Positions 27,134-40,500 of a stretch of DNA of 64,000 nt are shown here, piece after piece. The position numbers and the translations under genes were made by a program. This DNA is from Lethocerus indicus (lineage: Eukaryota; Arthropoda; Insecta; Hemiptera; Belostomatidae): NCBI GenBank assembly GCA_019843655.1, contig JACDQD010000002.1:16639154-16703153 (forward strand), written 5' to 3'. Under the pieces are notes generated by a model, which worked only from the letters and a program-made list of their open reading frames with translations, was not told where the DNA came from and searched no databases. How positions within the stretch are numbered: position 1 is the first letter of the stretch; every line of letters begins with the position of its first letter.

Positions 27134-30100
27134 CAATTCGTATGTATGCTACACTACTGTATATAGTCAAAATTGGTAAATCCAATTCAACCACTAAACA
27201 CCGTTTCAACTAATCTGAATCGGAATTAGGTATAAGGTACAAATGGACAATGAAAGGAAATTGGCTGCAGCATTTAATGCAACCGAAGTTTTAGCTTAGC
27301 GTGGATTCCACGGGTAAATGTTCTTTGGGAATACAATGGATTTCAGTGAGGTGGAATTTCGCGTACGATACATACAAAGCTATTGCTTTGAAAATATATT
27401 CCCACCACTCTTTTCCGTCAATTCACTCATAGCCTGTGAGACACATTCCAAAATTCATGTAAGGTTTATGGAGGTAATATTTTAAATAAATGTTCCTCGA
27501 ACACCGTAGATCCATCGAATTCAATCAGATGGAAAAAAAACCACAATGTAAGAAGAGGTTTAGTCATAGTTAGGCGAATAAAGAATGCGTTCTTATCACC
27601 TGTGCTGAATTCTGGCCTATAATTGAAACTTCCTCCTGTAAATCTTCTGTGTGTGCGTGATGTGGGGAATGACATGGCGGTACTCCTGTTTAGATTAGCC
27701 GTGAAGCGTTTTCGGGATCAAGGAGGGGCTCAGACCCATAAACAAACACCGGAGGGAGGTGGTAGTGGGGCGGGTGATTATGTCGCCGTTCAGACGCACC
27801 ATGGATGGCTCCGTTCAAACGCTAATGTAAATACCCGTTTAGATTTACACTCCCCTTACCTGAGTGTAAACGGCTAAATATATTATTTCAATGAACATAG
27901 TAATCCGCGCTCTCGCTCCTACTACGAAAGCACCGGCGCTTAACTGTAGCTGTTCCCCCCGCCCCGCCGGTACGGTAAACACTGTCCACTATTAAACCGG
28001 TCCTCGTATTTTTATAAACTCGATGAATTTTAACATTTCCAAGAAGAATTAAAATTCGTCAATAAGTAAATTTTTTTAGTACCAATTAAATGTCTCTAAA
28101 ATCAAAATCAAGATTGGACGCATATTTGTCGTTATATAATACGCGGATGGTATCCTATACTCTCAACGGCCCCCTTTCTATAGATGTTTTGTTAAAATTA
28201 AGAATATCCTGAGTATCACTTCACCGCCCCACCCAGTGTATAGTGCCCGGATCATTAAACAATGATAAATTATCCCTATATATATTTGGGGACGAGGCGG
28301 CGGTCATTTCGATGGGTTTACAATGTGCAGAAATTTCCTCGGTAGCCACGATTTTCATCGAGAATAAAAAGAAAGGAAACATTATAAATACATTTTTTAC
28401 AGTTCGAATGAGCGGAACATTTCTCTTTGATTTTTTTTCGGGACCAAATCGAGTTTAAAGGACTGAATTTTGGGCCGCAATTTGCAAAGCCGGCAGAGAA
28501 AAACGTCGTTTATTGTAGATCTAATATTTATAGCAGTCAAACGCTCCTTTGAGCTTCGAAGAAGGCCTCGAAGATTAAACGGAATATCTTATGCTCCACT
28601 TTGAGCGAAGAATCACGATATGCTCGGCTTTAAACAATCTCCCAGACCCAGGGAATTGCGTCAATACCAATAACAAATTTTCATTTTTGCGTCGAAACTA
28701 TATACGACGGTAGATAAATACCGGGGACCTGCGTTGCTTGTCACAATTATGTATGCTCAGCAACTTTTTTTCCCTATTTCTAAACCAAATCAACGACAAT
28801 ATTAGACATTGCTGAGAGTATGACCATATTATGGCGTAAAGATTCCTATCACCGGAATTGGAAACAGTGGCGTTAATATTTCCATCTCCAGAAAATTACT
28901 GGTGGGATTGTCGGATGGTTTACAGTTGGCCAGGTTTTATCGGCTATTTTTTCCGCCGGTGTCGACTTCCTTGTTCTCGGTTTGTAAACATTCTCTGACG
29001 GTGGTGGAAGAAGGGGAAGGAATTTATTCTCTCGCTTAGGGCAATTCAATCTTGCGGAATGTCTGAAGCAATGCTTCCCCCCAGGCCCCCGGCAGGAGAC
29101 ATTTCTCCTCTTAACGGCCCGTTTCTTAATACGGACGCGGTTCAAATAATCTGATGCGAGCGCATGATGGATGTGTTTGTTCGCCGCCAACTCCGCCAAG
29201 AGGGAACGGACTCCTTTTAATATATTGCCCGATGACAACCCCTTCAACAAACTGGAAAACTACCGACCGGTTTAAATACAACACTGTAACAACCTACCTC
29301 GCATACAAGAATTATTCTATACTGTATAATGAATTTTACATACGTTGTTACTATTTCATTTTGTCGATATACCGACATCTAAGACCGCGAAAGATATCGC
29401 TCATTTTTGATTAGGGCATTATCTGCAGATAATGGTGAAATATTGACAATTTAGAAACCATTCCTTCGTGTTTTTCATTAAGTAATTTTAATTCGCCTTA
29501 CTTATTCACTTCCGAGACCGCCTACTCGCATTCTGTGGTATGTTTGGAAGAACAATTTCAATAATGTTTCAGCAATTACGTTCAAGATTAATCGGCCCGC
29601 CAGGCCTTCATGGCCCCTACACTGCCTCAAAATTCTGTACAAATGCATTCTCCGAATTCAATTAAATTTACCCTCGGCCCTTACCCTCGGATTGAAGGCG
29701 AGCCCGATATTAGAAAATATGCTGTGTATGTAATCGGAAAGCGTTTTAATTTCGCGACGCTGGCATTGTTTCTAGTCGAAAGATGAATTGAAAATTTTTT
29801 GGTTTCGAGAAAATAACTCAACAATTCGTTAAAAGTCACTATTATCTATGAAGACGTTTTGGAATACAACGGGATTCCGGCTTAATGATGATTATTACGT
29901 TTCCCATGTTCTAATATTCTGAATGTTGATTTATAATGGCACGAGACTTATTTCGGGTATAAAATAAAATACTTTTAAAATCAAGCTTTGTTATTCATAT
30001 TTATTGTAGTGGAGAAATATAATGGGTGCGGTAGAAAATCAATCGGAGAAACTGTCTCAACGAGCTCCGAATTTAGATTAATCTCGTTTTTGAACGAAAT

Positions 30101-30972
30101 AACATTTGTGTAAATGTTTGACTCCTTGTCTGTTTCAATGAAAGATAGTTTTTGGTTTCTTAGGCGATCCCTTAGTAATACAATGAGGAGTGTAGTAGTA
30201 TCGGGTCTCAACCAAATTTCTTACTACTTTTAGCCTTTTTAGGTGTTATAGCGTTCGGACACCGGAATGGTCGAGTATTACTGTTACAAACCTTTGCTTC
30301 GACCACCCCCATCTGAAACCCCCGTTTCAAAACATTCGTATAAATATATTAAACTCCTTAGACAAAGAGATATTAAGATCGTGAAAATTTAATATATTTT
30401 TTAAAAAGAGGATATATAATTTTCGAATTAAAAAAGTATTTAATAAAAGGGAAGAAAAGAATTTGGGGTGTTCCTACCGGGAAGGCTTAGGGAATATTTC
30501 ACTGACGAAGGAATAAAAGGAGGGGCCGCCCTGGCTCACCGGAGAATAAATCTCCATCTGGTAGGCGGCCGGCTGACGGGTCTCGGGAGGTTTCTGAAAT
30601 AAAGTTGGTGAAAATAAGTTGCAGACTTCGTCCCGAGAGAGCCCCAGAGGCGACCGATTTTATGCCTGACCGCGGCGACTTGGACTCCGGTGAGTTCCGC
30701 CCACCTACCGATAACCCTTTATGGGCATTCATTTCAACATCGGCACGATTTCAAAATTTTCAATTTGATTCCGTAACATATTAAAAAAAGTACATTTTCG
30801 GTACATTTCGGTCGTAAAAAAGTACACTATAAAGAATATAGGATACAATTTAAAAATTAAAATATAGCTAATATAAATAAATAATAAATTTAAATAGATA
30901 TATAACCAGATAATCGTATACGTTATCAATATGTCTATTGTTTATCATAAACATTTTCCTGTTGATACAAAA
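22647..30972. other. Intergenic region, no recognised gene
   Basis: No open frame here shows family similarity; the longest (28873-29250, minus) has no recognisable domain. A (TA)n tract lies at 27084-27132. The region lies between the hairpin cluster and the 3' end of SPR. Confidence 0.55.
27084..27132. repeat. (TA)n microsatellite
   Basis: Uninterrupted TA dinucleotide tract of about 49 bp. Confidence 0.95.
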
Positions 30973-30978
30973 TTTATT
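30973..30978 (-). terminator. Candidate SPR polyadenylation signal
   Basis: AATAAA on the minus strand about 290 bp beyond the SPR stop codon, the nearest such hexamer found. If it is used, the 31006-31160 repeat would lie in the SPR 3' UTR. Confidence 0.4.
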
Positions 30979-31005
30979 GAAAAAAGGATATTTTTAGTAA
31001 TCTAG

Positions 31006-31160
31006 TTAATCAGTGCAACTGCACCAGACGAACTTTAGTTCAGTACAGGGGGCGCTAGTTTATCTGTGTCCCCAGAGGGTGGTGCGGAAATGTACTTAAC
31101 TAAGTTCGTTGGGTGCACTAGTACCGATTAACTAGCGCCCCCTGAGGGTGGTGCGGAAAT
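31006..31160. repeat. 70-bp repeat family, locus 1 (inverted plus direct units)
   Basis: GAGGGTGGTGCGGAAAT occurs twice, at 31075 and 31144 (69-bp period). The left part (about 31006-31065) is an inverted unit containing the complement of AACTAAAGTTCGT. The same family recurs at 63234-63372. It contains CAGGGGGCGCTAG on the plus strand (about 31046-31058) and again on the minus strand (about 31144-31132), facing each other. This resembles the core of the CTCF binding consensus; binding is inferred, not shown. Confidence 0.75.
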
Positions 31161-31266
31161 CTTTTCCAATAAATTCTGGATGAAGAGGAAAACTTTTATG
31201 ATCGTAAATACACAATAATCTAGGCAATTTATAAACTATACTGTTAGTTACCGGGAGGGTGTTGGC

Positions 31267-31533
31267 CTACAGGACGGTCTCGTTGGTGCATGTCCTCGGT
31301 CCGTTGACCAGCGAGTAGCGGGACGAGCCGCCCCCGTTCCTCCTTCCGACCTGCACGGCGCCCCTGATGAACAGCTCCTTGAAAGTCTCCCTGAACTGCC
31401 TCGACATCCCGCAGTAGATAGCAAAATTGATCGGGTAACTCACGATGATGAAGAAGTTCGTGAACAGGACAAGTACGTTGGCCACCGAGTAGTCGAGGAT
31501 CTCGGTGATACTGCTCGAGATTATGTGCAACAC
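31267..31533 (-). CDS. SPR: SPR coding exon 4 (TM7 and C-terminal tail)
   Basis: Follows a TAATAG acceptor and begins VLHIISSSITEILDY. It encodes TM7, the CGMSRQFRETFKE helix-8 region and the tail ending TNETVL, then TAG. Confidence 0.95.
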   Translation of the reverse strand: MLHIISSSITEILDYSVANVLVLFTNFFIIVSYPINFAIYCGMSRQFRETFKELFIRGAVQVGRRNGGGSSRYSLVNGPRTCTNETVL

Positions 31534-34500
31534 CTATTACAAACCGAATCCGTGTGAAAAATATAAATAAAAAATATAAATTACAAATATTAGCCTAGCG
31601 GTATTAACGGTAGTGCCAGCCGAAATCAAGGGGTGAAGGGGGATTCACAGATGTTGCTCGGATATATTTTATGGTCTACCTAACGTCGTCCATTAAGCCG
31701 GAGGAACGGGCGCAAACGGCCTTTAACGTTTTCGCCACCGGATTTATAGAGGTCCCGGAACCTGGTTATAGCAGTTGTCCGGGGAGTTGATTTTCTCCCT
31801 CTGCGATTAAATCGTTTGTAACTGATGCTAATGTCCCGTCCATTAACTCAATCCCTTTAATTGTTCCCTCTTAATTGTTGTAGGCCAACCCCTTTTGGCG
31901 AACTAAAGTTGAACTTATCTCGGCCAACACCCGGACCAAAAATTATTTTCCACTCGTACGCAGGAATGATTATTGCGAATTTCAATTACGCCAAGTGCTA
32001 TCGTTTCCTTCGAGAAAAAGGAATCCGGATAATGCCAGATTTGGCATCAGGATAGTAGATGAGAAGTGGCACTCACTGCTACTAGGTAATACTAGTATTT
32101 TATAGGAAGTAGTTGTATTTCACAACTACCGGGTAAAGGTTTAGGAAGGGCTATGTATGTATGCAATATTTTACGTACATGTAACCTAACTATCTGCTTC
32201 AACAGTCGAATGGTGTATCGACCCACACTTCATCACGACTTAAAAGCGAGTTAAAAGCACATGAGAATGACAGATGGATTACTTAAAGAGGGCAAGCATG
32301 CATTTAAGCTATATTTTATGACATTGACATATGTTGAAATCTCACTCTAATTAATAACAAAGAAAGATTTAAGTAGTAGAATTATACAGCATCGCAAAAA
32401 AGTGCATTAGCTTAATTAATTCAGGAGAAAGAGATATTTTTTATGATCAGCCAAAAGAAGTGTTAATACACAGATTAAAATCTGAAATAAAAACCTTTTC
32501 ATTAATTTAGAATTAGCATTAAGAGCTGAAACTTGAACACGTACTTAACTGCTTTGGTTATCGGTAAATAAAGTGGTCTCTAAGTAGTAACCAGTTGTGT
32601 TAATGGACTGACTTAATGAAGTATGATTTTAATATTTTTGTTCTTAAAATAAAATGCAGATTACCAGAACTCGCCCAGTTTTAGTTACATAACCTACTTA
32701 TACACTCCAATGCCCTCTGTATAGAACACAAAACAATTCGGACAACAAAACTGTTTTCATATGAATTATAAGCAAATAAAATAATATGCTATCAATAGGG
32801 ATCATTGCTTTATAAGAAAGTGCAATATTAAAAGTTTGCGAAGGCTCACAATCAATACTGTTGTAAGAAATGTACAGAAAGAAATTTAACAAAGAAGATT
32901 TTCTTCTAGTACCGGTGGACCTAAAAACCACCAGGTACTAAGCTTGTTGCAGTATTACGATGTACACATAACGGTACACAGAATTTGAAACATATGATCA
33001 TTTGTTTACATACAAAAGCACACAATAATGTTAATAAATTTTACAGCAGTTTTAATAATCGACTCTATGTTGATATTTTCTAGGTAAACAGGAAGTAACC
33101 GATCCACCTGACCTCCCGTTTTAAGTTTAAAACCATGTCCAATAAAACTTGGAACTGGAACAATAGGGGGGGTACCTAATCCGGGTGGGATTACCGACGT
33201 GAGTAGCCCCATCTCGGCCCCTCCCGAACAGGTTAAGCCCCAAAGCTCAAACCTCCGTCAACATTAAATAGTTAATAGGGGCTCCCACAACTTTGCTGAA
33301 TAATTATCATTTAAAACGGGCCCTTCAGGGCCAATGGCTGATCTATAAATTATAGACGGCGGGGGCAAGGAACCTCAATCACACCAACAAAGCACCCTCA
33401 GAATTTTATTCTTCCCATCACGACGGCACAAAAAAAGTAGGAGCAGTATTTTTTCCCCGCGCAAATGATTAAAAAAATGTAGGCATATGCGGTATATACA
33501 TTTACATTATTCCGTTGCATATTTTTAAGCAGATTGCATGCAAAAGAATCTAGCAAATGAAAAAGAATTTAGTGAGCTCCATTATATTAGCAGAGGGCCA
33601 GAATTTAATATGCTATTTTCATCTGGAGAACCGTCTACAATCCTACCAAGCACGATATCATTGGTACACTCAAAAATTATTTATGTTAAAACATATAATA
33701 CTTCTCCGAGTGCACTTCTTATCTCTGTATCCGACAGTAATTTTAGGCATTATACAAACTATACCGAAAATTGCATACAGCGTCTATTGTAATACTCATA
33801 TGATATACTCTCTCTGTATCTGTAGACAACCTGGATTGTGTTCATAAAACTGGAGCTATTTGAAGATGTGAAATGCGGGTGATGTCATTCGCGTTCTTGG
33901 AGGAGGGTCACGCCCGCGTTACAGGAGGATAGGGTTAGAAAGCGCGAAAACGAAGATTTAAATGGTGACGGGAGGAGTGGAAACGACGGGGGAGTGGGAA
34001 GGGCCTGAACCCTTTCCAAGAAAGAGTTTTTTGTATTCCATACGAATACGGCGGTCGGGTCGGTATTGAGAATGAGGCTCGGCGGGGGGCGCTGTTTGGA
34101 AAAAAGGGATGGGAGCGCGGATTTGCGGTTGGTGCACCCGAATAACCCCTTGAAAATACCTTTTATGATATTAACCTTGGATGTGCCCTGCAAATTTAAG
34201 AGGTACATAGGGCTTTATTACATTTTCACTACACTTTGTTAGTTATCTTCCTATATTATAACATGTATACTACCTTCATCTTACAATACCACATATCATT
34301 ACTGGTATTACTAATATTATTGGTAATTTGTATGCCCGTCGTGATTACCTCCAATATATCTGGAGGACGTAAGAAATGTTTAATGGCCTACTAAAAATCA
34401 GCCTAGCTCTTGTTGGGAACATTCACTATATTATGAGTACTATAATATAATAGCTACTGCAATCTATTCCTCGTTGAACTTGATTATGGATTATACAAGG

Positions 34501-37500
34501 GGAAATGGTCCTTAATATTTTATCGACTAGATATATTTTATGTGTACGTCGGCATTTATTATGTATTTAAAAATTTTTTATTATCTATTACAACCTGAGC
34601 ATAACATTTTAAAGCGCCTGAAGAGTTCATAAAAACCAGTACTACTGGAGTAGTTGGGGAAAAACCAAAAATAATCACAACGATCTAGCTCTAATTAATT
34701 CCTATTATTGAGTTTGACTGTATTATTATAAAACGATCTAAAGAGAATTATACTCACAGTGACAACGGCTAGTGGAATTTCGGTGGCGAGGAAAACTGTG
34801 ACGACGACAATAAGCATGAGTGTGGTGCAGTTGGAGTCTCTGAGTCGTTTGCACTCGCTCTTTCTGTTCTCCTTGAACAGTTTGTCCCTCTTGTTCTGGG
34901 CCTGCCTGAGGGCTCTGAACAGGAGCAGGTTGAGCGCCACCAACGAGATGCAGGGCACAGCGTGGACGAACAGCACCCGGAAGCAGAAGTACATCGTGAA
35001 GTACAGGTCGGCCGTCACCCAGTGTTCAACCCAATAGGCGAATTTCACCTGCCCGACATCGCACAACGCATTTAGCCTGATTATAATAGTGAATATTGTC
35101 AGCCGCATGCGTATTAGAAAAATCATAAAAATTATTATGTCGTGTCACCCCTATGCTCGAGATTTCGAGACCCCCATGGAGCCCCATCCACAAATCGATA
35201 ACAATGTATATTTATACTGTTATACTGTTAGTATGTTTATACTAACAAACCTTCGCAGAACCCCACCCCCCGGTATTTTAGATTACTGTTCCAATGCACA
35301 GCATTGGGGACACGGGAAAATATTTTCTAGTCATATCAAAACTTATGCATCCCATTATTTTGTCAGTGTACTGTATTATTTAGGTAAAACAAAGCCGAAC
35401 AGGGGACTAGAGGCCGCCAACTCGTTTCGTGATTAGATGTAATTTCCCAGCAGTAAGCGGGGCGGAAAAATCATTAGTGGGTAAATTCCATAAGGGTGTT
35501 GGGGTTGGGGTTGTATTTCCGAACCTGGTGCCACCGTTCCCTATTCTGAGGGGTAAATTGGCTGGGAGGGGTGGGCCGTCGCAGCGTCTCTCCTGCGTTT
35601 GACACTTTAAGCGCATCAACGCTCTCCACCTCCCCCCGCTCCCCTTCCGGCTCTTCTTAACGCCTAAGGTATCGACCATCCCAATACCTTTCCCCTTCTC
35701 CACACTCGCCGCCCATCCCGAATAAGAATCCCGCTACTGAATGCACGAGATCTCTAAACGAATGAATAACGCTGGATAAGCGGTGTCCCCATATTCCCCG
35801 AAAGGGCGGTGTTATATGGGTATACTTGCGATATAGAAATGTATACCCATACCCGACTCAAAAGAATCTGAACCAGAAATTAGGAATACTAAGGCCATTA
35901 CTAACGTGTCCCGTTCGGCGTAATGCACCCAACACACACATTAAAAAACTACAAATCACGCAGAACAAATGCCTCCGAATTGCCCTTCACATACCCCCAA
36001 GAACACGAACAGAACACGTACACGGCTTAGCCCAGACACCTAAACTGGACGAGATAATAGACAAAATTAACGACTAAACACAGATACAAACTTCAAAACC
36101 ACCCAAATCCCCTGGCATCTTCCTCCCGGCTACCCCAAAAACCCCACTGGCCACCCAAAAGACGTACCGCAAGGAGGAGGGTCCCCAAGATCCCCAATCC
36201 AAAGTGAAACTGAAACAGGGTAGTGAAAGCTGTGAATGTGCCAGTTAATGTGCCTACAGTGTATAGTGCTAACGACCGGTATACGACCGGTCGTATACTG
36301 TCACCAGCGCCCCAGTGATCAGTGCACCGACACCGAGTTTCGCGAGCAGTGTGGTGAACCCAAGTGGCAAGTGCAAAGTGCAGTGCAAAGTGCGTGAGTG
36401 AATGCGGTGAGTGTACAACAGTATTGTTAAAAATTCATGATCAATGTACTATAATATTTAAGTATATAGATGTAGTAAGGCCAATGGCCGGTATGCATGT
36501 AGGAATCACCATTCGTATTTTGTATTTTGCCATTACTAAAACGATATATACATTGACCATAGCGAGTTCGATCGAGATAGGTACGCACACGGGTATATTT
36601 AATTTTATATCGTTGTAATGTCGGCATATCCCTCGGGAAGATAATATTCCGTGGGTGGACCTCGAGGAAGGATCCCATTGGATCCGGGGCGGAAGCCGGT
36701 CCGACTGACGGCAGTCTGAAACGTCAATATGCTAATATTGTCCCGGGGCCGGGCCACGATCACGGCTGTTTACTTTGGAAACATCTTCAATACAGTCTCA
36801 ACAGCGCACCTCCGAACCGAGCCACTGTCGGAGAACAGTCCATATGTTTGGCCCTTCTAAGTTCCCTTCTCTTAACTCCCTTCGTCGGTATCCCCGTTCC
36901 GAATATTAATCGGAGCTTCAATACGATTCGAATGCTTATCTTACAGCTCTGTTGCCTCTAGGTCTCCCCATTGCTCTGCATTAATCTAAATATTTTAATC
37001 TCTACATTACTCCTGATGATTTAATTTAAATTTAACTAATTTTACGTTGAAATACAGAATTATCTTTTAGGCATGCCCCTCGGTGAACTATGGACGTTTG
37101 GGTTCAATATAATTTAGTTTGCTATATATAAATGCCGTAGTATTGTTCACAGCAATAAAATATAATATAAAAATAGCGCATAAGAGTAGGATAACATATA
37201 ATGATAAAACGTGTGGTCACTAAACATCGAACTCTAAACGACAATCCAAAACGGAACTGTTCCAACTGGCGGCGAAATGACGGATGAAGGTTAGTGGAGC
37301 CGAAATGGGAATCCTTAACTTGGTGACGGGGAGAAGAAAATCGCGACCGAGGTTAATCTGGTGCAAGTGAAGGTTTAGAATACAATCTTCGGGCTCAAAC
37401 GATGGTTTTCGACTTGGACACAACATCAACTTGGGTTATTCATCGCTTTAGTCTCAAGCCCCAGCCCAGCGTTGACGTCGTCACTCCTTCCTTTCGTTTA

Positions 37501-40500
37501 ATCCCTTTACCTTGAAGCCGTTACAACTTATAGTCCCAAGCCTTCAATGCATTGTTTAAATCCGCCATAGTAGGATAATAGGCAATAATTGAGGACGATC
37601 GCATAAAAACGCGGCCAGCACGCCTCCCTCATTCCAAATGTTGTTAAAACACCTATTAGAGCCATATTTACATATAGAAATCCCCAAATCCTCAAAATAA
37701 GAAAAATCTGCAACAAACTAAAACATGCGACTGGTGACAGAGAATAATAACTTTGATAAATATATTTATAATACACCGACAAAGGCTTTCAATGGCATAT
37801 TTGACTCAGTTTAGTACATAAAAATAAACTGCATAAAACAAATCTTCCTATTCTCTTCCCTGCATAACTTAACGATTATCATTTTACACATCATTCATTT
37901 TATATAACGAATTTTCGAAAACGTAAAGGCAATAAATCGATATGGGTTCTAGTTGCAGGTACAGACACTTTCCGTCGGGCCCATTCAAAGTTTCAATTCA
38001 CTTAGATCTTGCTTTGGAGATGTAAGCTAAGATTTAATGGAGCGAGGCTTAAAACCAAGTTTTCTCTGCGACCGGCTATAAATTTAAAAGGGGGCGAAGG
38101 GTGGACTCTTTCTCTTTTTGTTTTTGTTTCAAACTACTTATTTTAGACAACTGGGCGTGAATTTGAGAGTGTAGGAATTAAAAGTTAAATCCGGAGTTGC
38201 AAAAACACTTTCATTTCTCTTCGCAGTCACTTCGCTGGAAGCGGCCCCAAAGGGACTTACGCGTATAATAATAATATGTTGGGCGAGATGAAAAAGTTGC
38301 CAACTGGCTTGAATTTCATCACAAGTCTGAGTTTGATGAGATATCAGAACAGTTGACGGGACATCGGTCCGTTGGTATTTTATTTATAAATATGTCGCCG
38401 GTTGCATACCCCCTGGCGGCGTATGTCACGCAACACGAGATAGCTTTCAACGCGGCATTTCCGGTCATATATAATTGATATTGGAGCGATGATACACACA
38501 GCGGCTCAGAAAAAACCTATTTACGGTTGGTTTTTCAGTTTATTTATATTTTTTCCATACAAATATTTATGTCATTTTAGAACATTTCTAATAAGTGAAT
38601 CAATTCTGTAGTTTCTTAATTTTATTTTTATATTTTTCAAAAAAAATTCTATGTAATATGTTACTATCGTAAGAACCGTCGTATTCAGTTTTGGCATTAA
38701 ACTATTATGCGGATTAGAATTGGAAACACCCTAATATTAGTAGATAATTTCGATACATTGTTACATCAGAAGAACCGTGTAATTGATAACTAACAATGCG
38801 TGTTTGCACTAATCAATCACTAATTTATAACTACACGAGATACTGATTTTCTAAATAGTAGGTCTTCAGTTTTATGGAAAATTGCGTACTTCAATGCTGG
38901 CGCTTATATCAAATTTTAGTTCGTTCATTAGATGAACGAGAAAATAATTAATTCTCAGAAACGTTTTTTGTCGCTCCCTTAAGGTGGTTCTTCACAAAGA
39001 AAAGTTAATATTAACATAATGCGATCCATTGTTAGATGCTCGGGGCAGTTTTAGACAGCTATTAGGATGGGCGGGGGCCGGTTCAAAACTTCCAATTAAA
39101 ACTTTAGAAAGTAGGCCCCTTTATTGCTGCCTCGTAAAACTAAAAGACAAGTTGATAGATTTACCTGAAGGTTTCAAATGAAAAGAAAAACAGCGAATAT
39201 AGTATATTACACAAACCATGCTGGGATATATTCTGTGGTGTTCAGGTATCAGAAGAGAATTAATTAGCCAATCCAATAGCAATGCTCTTTTTCTACCTTT
39301 CTAATAATATTTAGTATCAATATAATAACAAATCTTGAATACACAATCAAATATAATACTTATTTTAAATTAATTATTTTTCTCGTACATTATTTTTTAA
39401 TTAAACTCTGCCGGTTGGACTACTCATGTATTATACTATTGTAGAATCTGGAATAATATTGAATATAAGTTTCAAATTATGTGTACATATTACTTGTGTT
39501 CTCCGGTATGGAATTATTCCAGCCATATTTAAAACTTTTTTCATGTAACCAAAGTTGCATGCAAGTCCGGGGCGAACAGGTGGAATACAATAATATTCAC
39601 GCATGATCAGATCATTTTAATGATATAGAACATACGAGTGCATCGTACAAGTGAGACGAAACGCAGTGTCAATCGAGTTATCCCGTTTACGGTTGTATCA
39701 ATAACCAACTCAAACATGAACTCAATTCTCGTCCCTTGAGCAAATATGATTTATATTCCCCGGGCGGTACGAAGTTCAGTCCGATCGGTTATTGAATGGA
39801 GATGTAATAAGATCAGATTGCACAGGTAAATAGGTTTATAGCGAGAGCGAGTGTGGAAGTAAAAGTCGAATATCTCGAATATCCGCCGTTTTCCTCTACA
39901 GAGAGGTCTGGTTCAGAAAGGGAATATTTGATCGGAGACGGCGGAATTATGAATACCTGCGCATTATGGTAATCGTGACAACACGTGTCGCTATATTTGT
40001 ACAGTTCTATCAAACGTATCTTAGAGCGCAGAAGGTTTTTTTTCGGAGCGGGCGATGTGCCGGTATTCATTCGAACACACGCCGGTATATAACAGCAGAG
40101 AATCAATTCTCAACAGCCCTCGGGTTATTAATCAATCGTGACTGTAATTACCCTGCAAACTGTGACGTCCGATTGGCCGCCCCAGGTGATAGTGATCGGC
40201 TCGTAGACTCTGTCGACGAATCGTGTCGACTGGTGTAACGTGGCAAGGATGGATATCCAGGCGACGCACTTCAGCACCCTCGGCATAGTGCACCAGGTCC
40301 TGGCCACGGGCGCGTGGCACACGTAGATGTATCTGAAACCGCAATAGGCAATCATATTACACTGAGAATTTTATTAGATCCGAAAGCCCGAAGTGAAAAC
40401 AAAGATTAGTTTCGCCCCCGTTAGTATCATTCCGTCAACAAATTGGGAGGTACTTCGGCGTGATCCATGCCGGTGCAGAAGCCTACCTGCCATGCACTAT

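Noticed and set aside
31006..31160. CRISPR-like array of repeats and spacers
   Set aside because: Too few units, one inverted, in a eukaryotic genome; it is a dispersed tandem repeat.
34759..35037. 92-codon plus-strand open frame
   Set aside because: Antisense shadow of SPR exon 3.
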